The notes beneath the pieces were generated by a model, which did no database searches, had not been told where the DNA came from, and saw nothing but the letters and a program-made list of their open reading frames with translations. A program made the translations under genes and the position numbers. From Lachnospiraceae bacterium (GTDB lineage: Bacteria > Bacillota > Clostridia > Lachnospirales > Lachnospiraceae), in NCBI GenBank assembly GCA_024693845.1, contig JAILKJ010000045.1, positions 1-64,000 on the forward strand: a DNA stretch of 64,000 nucleotides. The letters are read 5' to 3'. Positions 53,140 to 60,668 of the stretch are shown here, piece after piece. How positions within the stretch are numbered: the first letter of the stretch is position 1; each line of letters starts with the position of its first letter.

Positions 53140-54903
53140 ATGCAAATCCTGGATGTTAATGAGAATGCTTTTTATAAGCGGTACGAGATATCCCTTTCCA
53201 AAGAGGCGGGCAGAGTTACGGAACCGCTATACGGGAATTATCGGGAACGGTTTGATCTTATCAAAGGAAGCGAAAAAGAAGTTGTTAAAAAGATACCGGA
53301 AAGCGCACTGTTTATCATGATAGTAGGTTTTTCAGGAGGCGACTTTCTTCGCGTGCTGACAGAAAGTATTTTCAGAACGGTCCATGTGCTTGTATGGGAA
53401 CCGGAATGGGAGGCTTTCTTGTACGTTGCTTCTTTAACTGATATTTCCGATCTGATCGCTAATGAGCAGCTGGATATTGTGATAGGAAGAGGAGAGGAAA
53501 GCACAGGTCGTGTAAAGGAAGCAATCAGAGAGAATGTAGATGTACAGAATATGGATTATGCTGTCATGCTTTGCAGCCCAGGATTTGACGACATATATGT
53601 TTCTGAAGTTGGCGAATTGAAGAAGCTGTACGAAGACTCATTATTTGATGTGGGAATGGATGTTGCGACCAGAAGTCATTTCGCACAAATTCCCTGTAAG
53701 AATGAGATGTACGCTATGTCGGTCTTGCATCGGAACCATACTGCAGACCAGCTGTTTCGATCAATCTCAACAAGAGATATTCCTGTTATCATAGTATCCA
53801 CCGGGCCATCCCTGGAAAAAAATGTCGATGAATTAAAGAACATCGGAAACAGGGCACTGGTAGTATCTCTTGCGCGCTCAGTTGATACATTATCTGAGAG
53901 AGAAATACGGTATCACTTTGCGGCTATGCTGGATGCGGCTGTGGGTGAAGAATACATGGACAGTGATGAAAAGGCAGAGGCCAGAATGCTTCTGGATGTA
54001 AAATGTGTTCAGGGTATGCAGAGGAAATATGATGGAAACATTGTATATTGCGGAATGAATCCGGATCTTTATCCGATCAAAAGGGTAGAGGATACAGCCT
54101 ATGCTTTTTCAAAGGGAGGTTCCGTTGCTACAGCTGTATATGGTATGTTCCAAAATGCCGGTTTTAAAACAATCATCCTCGTTGGCCAGGATCTGGCCTT
54201 CAGTGAGGACGGATTCAGCCATGCAGGTGGAGAATTGGAAGTGGATGAGCGGAAAACCTACGAAGTGGAAGGCATATCCGGAGGTATAGTAAAAACCCGT
54301 GATGACTGGTATGCATTTCTTCGGTTTTATGAGGATATGATAGAGAAGCATCCCGAGACGAAAGTCGTAGATGCCACAGAGGGAGGGGCATTGATCCACG
54401 GATCCGAGATACTGACTCTGGAGGAGGCGCTTGAGAAGTACTGCATGAAAGAGTATCCCATCGATGAGTGGATCGAAAATATGCCGAAGATGAATCCCGA
54501 CATCCAAGGTGAAATAGAGGGGATCATGAAGAGGCATTACCAAAAGGCTCTGTCATTCAAAAAAGAATTGACGGAAGCGATCAGCATCAATAATCTTTTG
54601 GTGAAGGCTATCAGAGAGGGCGATTTCTTTTCCGAAAGAAGCAAGGCCTATTGCAAACGATATGATGAATTATACAATATTATAGTTCAGATAGATAATG
54701 AGGATATGATCCTGTCTTACAGTGAAGATGTGATCCAGAATTATGTTCAAAAGGCTCTGACGGTGGAAAAGGATGAGGATTTTGACAAGAAACTCATACT
54801 GGAAGAGCAATTGTACAGCGAGCTGCTGATGCGGTGCGAGGAAATGTTGAAATATATGACGGAGCTGTATCCAGGTATAGCCGGATCAAAAGATCTTTCC
54901 TGA
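53140..54903 (+). CDS. DUF115/MAF-type protein (motility-associated glycosyltransferase), second copy
   Basis: 587-aa paralogue of the preceding gene. MIVGFSGGDFLRVL, VLVWEPEWEAF, VIIVSTGPSLEKNVDEL (about residues 215-231), SKGGSVATAVYGM, ILVGQDLAFSEDGFSHAGG and VVDATEGGALIHGSEI correspond motif by motif to copy one. A C-terminal helical extension (about 440-587) is larger. ATG 53140 has GAGG 8 bp upstream; an ATG at 53092 overlapping the first copy by 14 bp is the alternative. Tandem Maf genes are known in Campylobacter and Helicobacter flagellar loci. Confidence 0.85.
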   Translation: MQILDVNENAFYKRYEISLSKEAGRVTEPLYGNYRERFDLIKGSEKEVVKKIPESALFIMIVGFSGGDFLRVLTESIFRTVHVLVWEPEWEAFLYVASLTDISDLIANEQLDIVIGRGEESTGRVKEAIRENVDVQNMDYAVMLCSPGFDDIYVSEVGELKKLYEDSLFDVGMDVATRSHFAQIPCKNEMYAMSVLHRNHTADQLFRSISTRDIPVIIVSTGPSLEKNVDELKNIGNRALVVSLARSVDTLSEREIRYHFAAMLDAAVGEEYMDSDEKAEARMLLDVKCVQGMQRKYDGNIVYCGMNPDLYPIKRVEDTAYAFSKGGSVATAVYGMFQNAGFKTIILVGQDLAFSEDGFSHAGGELEVDERKTYEVEGISGGIVKTRDDWYAFLRFYEDMIEKHPETKVVDATEGGALIHGSEILTLEEALEKYCMKEYPIDEWIENMPKMNPDIQGEIEGIMKRHYQKALSFKKELTEAISINNLLVKAIREGDFFSERSKAYCKRYDELYNIIVQIDNEDMILSYSEDVIQNYVQKALTVEKDEDFDKKLILEEQLYSELLMRCEEMLKYMTELYPGIAGSKDLS

Positions 54904-54938
54904 CAGAAAATATTATGGAAAGCAGATGGGAGAGGTGT

Positions 54939-56882
54939 ATGAAATACAATACGCTGGTCATGGTTACACCTGACACCTTTAACAGATTAAAAAAGAATTA
55001 TACGGTCCTTTCGAAACACCTGAAAGATGGCCTGCTTTGTTTCGTGGGAAGCAAGGAAGTCGGGAGACTTGTAAGTGAGCTGGAACAGACCGGTATAGTC
55101 TTCTTGCATGAAGATGAGATCCTGCCCTTTGATGAAGTGTACACATATATGTCGGAACACCTTGCCGGGATCCTGCAGGGAACAAAGCTGCCCAGAGGAA
55201 TGGTGGGGTGGTATTACCAGCAGTTTCTTAAGATGCAGTACGCAAGGGTATGCGAGGATGAGTATTATATGGCCTGGGACGGAGATACGATACCGTGCCG
55301 GGATATTCCCATGTTCGACGAGGTTACAGGCAAGCCCTATATGGATCTGAAAAAGGAATACCACAGGGAATATTTCGATACGATCAAACTCCTTTTCGGC
55401 GGAATGGAAAAGGCTATAGAAGAATCTTATATTTCTGAACATATGCTGATCAACACCCGGATCATGAAGGATATGCTGGAAAAGATCGAGCAAAACGATC
55501 AATTGTCCGGCGGAGCGTTCTGGCAGAGGATCATCTCCTGCATAGAGCCGGAGAAGATCAAGGATACCGCTTTTTCCGAGTTTGAAACTTACGGGACTTT
55601 CTGCCATTACTATTATCCCGATACCTATCAGTATCGTCGTTGGCACTCCTTCCGTCTGGGGGCGGAGTTCTTCGATCCGGATACCATCTCGGATGGGGAC
55701 TATGAATGGATTGGACATGATTTTTCTGCAATATCCTTTGAGAAAAACCAATCCGTCCGTTCGGATCACAAGGATCTCTTTGACAATCCGTACTATCAAT
55801 CCCGGCTTACGGCACGGCAGATGCTGGAGATCGTACAGCAGGAATTCGGGGATGGATACAAGGAGGAGTGGGAGGAGAAGGATCCTCTGTTGGAAAAGAT
55901 CAACAGTATGGAGCAGCTGAATACGGATACTTTAAGTCCGTCTTCTTCGATCCAGTATTTGGCCGATGATACCTGGATGGAATATGAATCGCTGGGTGAT
56001 GCTCTTGCGGAAACAAATGCCGATCAGGCATTTTTGTGCTATGAAAATGCCCATTTTCTGTGTGCTGATGAGAAAGAAAAGAGCAGGCTTTTGGAAAAGA
56101 AAGACAGCTGGAGAAAGAATAAGGGCGTAAAGGTCCAAAAAGCGGCCATCCTCATCCTTTCGCGAAACGGTAAATATCTGACCCAGCGATGTGTGGAAAG
56201 CATTCTTTCCAACTGTTGCCCGGACAGTTATTCTCTGATCGTTTTGGACAACGCATCTACGGACGGCTCGGCCGAGTGGTTAAAAAACCAAAAGGACGCT
56301 GATATGACGCTGCTGCTCAGCGACGAAAACCAGGGATTTCCCGCAGGGTGCAATACAGCCGCCGGATATGCATCGCAGGGAGAGGATATTTTCCTGCTGA
56401 ACAATGATACGAGAGTTCCGGCCAATGCCCTCTTCTGGCTGAGGATGGGATTGTATGAGGGTGATCAGATCGGCGCTGTCGGAGGAATGCAGAACTATAC
56501 GGGGACGGGACAACGGATCGATGCGAAATTCTCTGTTCCGGAGGAGTATATGAGATTTGGCGCCGAAAACAATATCAAAATGGATGAGCCGTGGAAAGAG
56601 GCGCAAAAACTCAGTGGCTTTGCCATGCTGATCAAAAGAAAGATCTGGGATGAAGAAAAGGGATTCGATGAGCGCTTTTCTCCGGGTTACTTTGAAGATG
56701 ATGACTTGTGCGAGAGAATAAGACGAGCGGGTTATCAGCTAAAGATATGCAAAAATGCATTTATCTATCATGTAGGAAGCCAGGCTTTCACTAAGGAAAA
56801 GAAGAGTGAAGAGCTCCTGCTTGCAAACAGACAGAAATTTATTGAAAAATGGGGCTATGAGATAACGGAAGAAGAGCAATAA
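54939..56882 (+). CDS. Two-domain glycosyltransferase: DUF6492-like plus GT2
   Basis: 647-aa protein. The N-terminal ~280 residues resemble DUF6492-type transferases (KYNTLVMVTPDTFNRLKKNY, YYMAWDGDTIPCRDIPMF with a DxD-like motif). A helical linker follows. From about residue 400 there is a GT2 domain: AAILILSRNGKYLTQRCVESI, LIVLDNASTDGSAEWL, ENQGFPAGCNTA, FLLNNDTRVP and GYFEDDDLCERIRRAGY. Such dual enzymes can add two successive sugars. ATG 54939 has GGAGAGG 3 bp upstream; longer frames from 54834 overlap the DUF115 gene. Confidence 0.8.
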   Translation: MKYNTLVMVTPDTFNRLKKNYTVLSKHLKDGLLCFVGSKEVGRLVSELEQTGIVFLHEDEILPFDEVYTYMSEHLAGILQGTKLPRGMVGWYYQQFLKMQYARVCEDEYYMAWDGDTIPCRDIPMFDEVTGKPYMDLKKEYHREYFDTIKLLFGGMEKAIEESYISEHMLINTRIMKDMLEKIEQNDQLSGGAFWQRIISCIEPEKIKDTAFSEFETYGTFCHYYYPDTYQYRRWHSFRLGAEFFDPDTISDGDYEWIGHDFSAISFEKNQSVRSDHKDLFDNPYYQSRLTARQMLEIVQQEFGDGYKEEWEEKDPLLEKINSMEQLNTDTLSPSSSIQYLADDTWMEYESLGDALAETNADQAFLCYENAHFLCADEKEKSRLLEKKDSWRKNKGVKVQKAAILILSRNGKYLTQRCVESILSNCCPDSYSLIVLDNASTDGSAEWLKNQKDADMTLLLSDENQGFPAGCNTAAGYASQGEDIFLLNNDTRVPANALFWLRMGLYEGDQIGAVGGMQNYTGTGQRIDAKFSVPEEYMRFGAENNIKMDEPWKEAQKLSGFAMLIKRKIWDEEKGFDERFSPGYFEDDDLCERIRRAGYQLKICKNAFIYHVGSQAFTKEKKSEELLLANRQKFIEKWGYEITEEEQ

Positions 56883-56885
56883 GGG

Positions 56886-57890
56886 TCATAGACCATTTTG
56901 GATGATTTGTGCCCAGAAACAGCCGTCGGGAATTTCTTTTTCCTTATCGATCTTGTAGGTCAGCTTGTGGATATCGCTCATACCTACTATCTGGTCCCGC
57001 CTGTTTTCCGTAAAGGGGTTAAACAGCTCCCGTTGCAGAACATGACAGGGCTCATTGCTGTAGATCGGTATAGCGGCCCTTTCTTCGGGGTGTTTTCGGC
57101 AGGCGATGGAAAACAATATATGGAAGATAAAGTAGTGTTTCAGATCGTTTTCATTCTTCCAGTAGGTGTACAGCATGTTTTTGGTGTCTTCGAGAATGAT
57201 ATTCTTTCGGACAGCATGCATGAACCAGTTGTCAAATAACAGATATCGGCTGACGCTGTCCCGCATAACAAAGCTGAACAGAAAGAGGTCTGCCGATTCC
57301 AAAAGAGGTTTTATCAGAGAAGTTCCGGTGCAAAAGGCGGTGGAATCTATCCAGGTTCCGCCGAGAGTGGTCAACAGTTCGATCCTTACCAGATCGGAAT
57401 AATGGGTCCGGTCGATGATGCCTTCCCTGTATTTTCGAAGGATCCATTCCGGAAGAGTGATGTAATCGGATATGTTGCCATCTGTCAGGATGACAACGGG
57501 TTTTTGGAGTTTTTCCAAGGAACGGTAGCAGGCCTTAACGATATCGGGAGCCTGTTCATAACCCTGCAGCCAACACCACCATATCGTATCTTTTTGGGGG
57601 AGAAGAGAGCTTTCCGGCTGAATGGCGGTGGGTGCTTCTTTCCCGTAATTATTTAAACAGTAAGAGTAGGCATATCGGATCCCACGAAAATAAGCCCATT
57701 CGTCAGTTATACGTCGCTCTTCCATAAGATCTGTCAAAAGAGTGAGCTCAGCCTTGAAACGATCGTCGATCCAGTCCGGATGATCGGCAACAAACCCATT
57801 CAACTGCCGCAGGACATCTTCATCGTCTCCGTCCATAACCTGTTTGGAGAGAGCAGTTATAAAGCTGGAAATGGTTTGTTCTTTATTCAT
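56886..57890 (-). CDS. Capsular-polysaccharide-type glycosyltransferase
   Basis: 334-aa protein with the Caps_synth/DxD-sugar-binding pattern: TIWWCWLQGYEQAPDIVKAC, KPVVILTDGNISDYI, and HYSDLVRIELLTTLGGTWIDSTAFCT containing the conserved Gly-Gly-x-x-x-Asp metal/sugar site. It starts at ATG 57890 with AAAGGAAG upstream on the minus strand. Its end is 3 bp from the convergent GT2 gene. It is the last island gene before the flagellar operon, in opposite orientation to flgM. Confidence 0.82.
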   Translation of the reverse strand: MNKEQTISSFITALSKQVMDGDDEDVLRQLNGFVADHPDWIDDRFKAELTLLTDLMEERRITDEWAYFRGIRYAYSYCLNNYGKEAPTAIQPESSLLPQKDTIWWCWLQGYEQAPDIVKACYRSLEKLQKPVVILTDGNISDYITLPEWILRKYREGIIDRTHYSDLVRIELLTTLGGTWIDSTAFCTGTSLIKPLLESADLFLFSFVMRDSVSRYLLFDNWFMHAVRKNIILEDTKNMLYTYWKNENDLKHYFIFHILFSIACRKHPEERAAIPIYSNEPCHVLQRELFNPFTENRRDQIVGMSDIHKLTYKIDKEKEIPDGCFWAQIIQNGL

Positions 57891-57976
57891 GGTGGGCTTC
57901 CTTTCGGCTTTTGTGCTGATCTTGGGGATATTCTAACATAATATGTGATTAATTAGTACATTTTTCCCTTTTTCGC

Positions 57977-58003
57977 TCAAGTTTCTCTAAATTCATCCGA
58001 TAA
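57977..58003 (+). promoter_or_regulatory. Sigma-28 (FliA/SigD) flagellar promoter before flgM
   Basis: TCAAGTTT (57977-57984), an 11-bp spacer and TCCGATAA (57996-58003) match the enteric sigma-28 consensus TAAAGTTT-N11-GCCGATAA at 14 of 16 positions with exact spacing. It lies 34 bp before flgM, the anti-sigma-28 gene, making feedback control likely. Confidence 0.85.
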
Positions 58004-58037
58004 ATAAGATATAAAACCATAGAAGGGAGGAGTTTAT

Positions 58038-58295
58038 ATGCGTATCGGCGGATTCAATCAGATTACGCAGATCTACAATAACTCCACGATCAAACAGACG
58101 GAAAAGGCACAGAAACCCAGCTTTTACGATGCTCTTCAGATTTCGGGAGCGGGCAAGGATTATCAGTTGGCAAAGCAGGCGCTTTCCGCTGTCCCTGATG
58201 TGAGAGAAGATGTAGTTGCAAACATTAAGTCTCAGATCGCTGACGGAACCTATCAGGTATCAAACAGTGCTCTGGCTGACAAGCTGCTTTCATAG
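58038..58295 (+). CDS. flgM: Anti-sigma-28 factor FlgM
   Basis: 85-aa protein. The N-terminus is flexible (MRIGGFNQITQIYN) and the C-terminus has the FlgM sigma-28-binding helices: VREDVVANIKSQIADGTYQVS then NSALADKLLS. FlgM holds sigma-28 inactive until the hook-basal body is complete and FlgM is exported. It is the first gene of flgM-flgN-flgK-flgK-flgL. GGGAGGAG precedes the ATG. A sigma-28 promoter lies directly upstream. Confidence 0.93.
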   Translation: MRIGGFNQITQIYNNSTIKQTEKAQKPSFYDALQISGAGKDYQLAKQALSAVPDVREDVVANIKSQIADGTYQVSNSALADKLLS

Positions 58296-58336
58296 ACAGA
58301 CGTATTTCGCTGTAAGGAAGGCGGGAAGGAAGAAAC

Positions 58337-58855
58337 ATGGCCAGTATCATGGAAACACTGATGGACGTATTGGAGCAGGAAGAGGTGCAGTACCGCGCAC
58401 TGCTTGATCTGTCCGTCAAAAAAACCGAGATCATCGTATCGAATGATGTCGAGGCTCTGGTGAAGCTGACTGATGAAGAACAGGTTATTGTTGACGGCAT
58501 TTCTGTTCTGGATAAAAAAAGAGAAACCGCAATGAAAGATGTTGCGGACGTGATGAACAAGAAGTTTGAATCCTTCAAACTTTCTGAACTGGTGGAACTG
58601 CTTGCCAGCAGGCCGGTAGAACAGAAACGTCTGGCAGCGGTGACGGATTCTCTGAGGCAGATCACGGAAACCATGCAGCTGGTAAACGGACAGAATCGGG
58701 ATCTGATCCAAAGTGCATTGGATATGGTTGAATTTGACCTGAATCTGATCCGGGGAATGAAGGCGGCACCCGAAACGGCGCAGTACACAAGCGGTGCGAT
58801 CAGTGCGGGAAGCCGTTTGGGCAGCGTCAGCGGAAAGTTTGACGCAAAACAGTAA
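58337..58855 (+). CDS. flgN: FlgN-family flagellar export chaperone
   Basis: 172-aa helical protein. MASIMETLMDVLEQEEVQYRALLDLSVKKTEII is the FlgN N-terminal pattern (only part conserved), followed by VDGISVLDKKRE and a long coiled coil. FlgN keeps the hook-filament junction proteins FlgK and FlgL soluble for export. It lies directly before the flgK genes and 41 bp after flgM, as in other Firmicutes. Confidence 0.88.
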   Translation: MASIMETLMDVLEQEEVQYRALLDLSVKKTEIIVSNDVEALVKLTDEEQVIVDGISVLDKKRETAMKDVADVMNKKFESFKLSELVELLASRPVEQKRLAAVTDSLRQITETMQLVNGQNRDLIQSALDMVEFDLNLIRGMKAAPETAQYTSGAISAGSRLGSVSGKFDAKQ

Positions 58856-58874
58856 AGTACTCTGAGGTGAGTTT

Positions 58875-60653
58875 ATGTCTCTGTTTGGAAATCTATATGT
58901 AGGAGCTTCCGGTCTGCAGACCGGTCAGAACGCTCTTAATACAATTGCTCATAACCTGTCCAATCAGGGCACCAAGGGATTTACCCGTCAGCAGATATCG
59001 CTGACGGATAGTCTGTATAATACGCTGGCTGTTAATTCAAAGGCGGTTGCCAACAAGCAGGTTGGCAGCGGCGTTACCTATGCCGAGGTGCGTCAGGTGC
59101 GTGATGTTTTCCTGGATAAGACCTACCGCCAGGAAGCAGGCAGAGCCAGTTTTTATGAGGTTTCCTATACAACTCTGGAAGAAGTGGGAACGCTTCTCGG
59201 AGAATTGGATGGGGAATCTTTTTCCGCTTCACTGAAAGATCTGTGGGAGTCGGTACAGGAGCTTTCCAAGGAGCCTGCCAGCTCGGTTACGCAGGGACTT
59301 TTGGTTCAGCGGGCCAGCCGGTTTGTGGAGCAGGCTTCCAACGTATACACGGCCCTTTCCAATTATCAGGACAATCTGAATTATCAGGTGAAGCAGCAGG
59401 TGGATAAGATCAATGAATATGCCAAGCGTATTTTTGATCTGAATGAATCCATCACCAAGATCGAAGTCGGTGGCATAGAGCATGCCAATGACCTGAAGGA
59501 CGAACGAAACATGATGCTCGATGAGCTGGGTAAGCTGGGTAATATCGAGTATTATGAAGATATATACGGCGGACTGACCGTTAAATTTGAGGGAAGGATC
59601 CTGGTCAACAGTGCCATGACCTTTAACATAGCCTTGATGGAAGATCCGGACAACGGCTTCTATACACCGTACTGGGAATTTGATGCGGAAAAGAAGCCCA
59701 AAAACGGCGCTTCGACTTACGATCCCAGAGATCCGGGAACCTATGATCTGGATATCGACGGAGCACAGCTTTATGATATGACAATGGAGATCCAGACCAA
59801 GTCCAATACGGATGTGGGTACGCTGAAGGGAATGCTCCTTGCCAGAGGTGATCACAGGGCGAATTACACGGATCTGGATTTTGAGGATGTATCTGCTTAC
59901 AACGATAATATTTCCACATCCATCATCATGAACACCCAGGCAGAATTTGATAACCTGATCCACAATATCGTAACGGAGCTTAACAGGGTCCTGGAGGAGG
60001 CGGCTGAAGCGGAGACGGCCAAATTCCCCGACAGTACCTACCTTCGCAATGCGGACGGATCTGTCATCCAGCTCTTTGCGAGAAAGTCCTGCGAAGCCTA
60101 TAATCCCGATGGATCGATTTTGCGGGAAGATCTTTCGAGAGTGGATGATGACGGTAATCCCGTCAAGGATTCCTCCGGCAGCAGGATCGACCCTACCAGC
60201 AAGGAAGTGGGAAATCTGGTCTATGCGGACACGTTATATACGCTGGGGAACCTGATCGTAAATCCGGATCTTGTGAAGGAACCCACGAAGCTTGGGTTTA
60301 TAAAGAGCGATAACAAAGAAGATTTTGCCATCGCTACCGAGCTTCAGAGGGTTTTCGATAAAGAAGATTACAGACTGAACCCCATGACGACCACCAAGGC
60401 GAACCTGATGGATATTTATTCGAATATCGTCAGCCAGGTTGCTAACCAGGGCGCTGTATTCAAATCCATTTACAGCAATGAGCAGAGTACGGTAACATCA
60501 ACGGATAACGCTCGGCAGCAGGTTTTGGGTGTATCCGATGATGAGGAACTGCAGAACATGATCAAGTTCCAGAATGCATACAATGCTTCCAGCCGTTATA
60601 TCAATGTGGTAAGCGAGCTTTTGGAGCATATCATCAATACACTGGGAACCTGA
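58875..60653 (+). CDS. flgK: Flagellar hook-associated protein FlgK, first copy
   Basis: 592-aa hook-filament junction protein. The N-terminal rod/hook helix is intact (FGNLYVGASGLQTGQNALNT, HNLSNQGTKGFTRQQ). Heptad-rich helices follow to about residue 200, then a variable middle domain. The C-terminal helix is DEELQNMIKFQNAYNASSRYINVV. Exported through the flagellar type III apparatus, so no signal peptide. A second, longer FlgK follows after 15 bp. Confidence 0.92.
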   Translation: MSLFGNLYVGASGLQTGQNALNTIAHNLSNQGTKGFTRQQISLTDSLYNTLAVNSKAVANKQVGSGVTYAEVRQVRDVFLDKTYRQEAGRASFYEVSYTTLEEVGTLLGELDGESFSASLKDLWESVQELSKEPASSVTQGLLVQRASRFVEQASNVYTALSNYQDNLNYQVKQQVDKINEYAKRIFDLNESITKIEVGGIEHANDLKDERNMMLDELGKLGNIEYYEDIYGGLTVKFEGRILVNSAMTFNIALMEDPDNGFYTPYWEFDAEKKPKNGASTYDPRDPGTYDLDIDGAQLYDMTMEIQTKSNTDVGTLKGMLLARGDHRANYTDLDFEDVSAYNDNISTSIIMNTQAEFDNLIHNIVTELNRVLEEAAEAETAKFPDSTYLRNADGSVIQLFARKSCEAYNPDGSILREDLSRVDDDGNPVKDSSGSRIDPTSKEVGNLVYADTLYTLGNLIVNPDLVKEPTKLGFIKSDNKEDFAIATELQRVFDKEDYRLNPMTTTKANLMDIYSNIVSQVANQGAVFKSIYSNEQSTVTSTDNARQQVLGVSDDEELQNMIKFQNAYNASSRYINVVSELLEHIINTLGT

Positions 60654-60668
60654 TACGGAGGATAGCTT

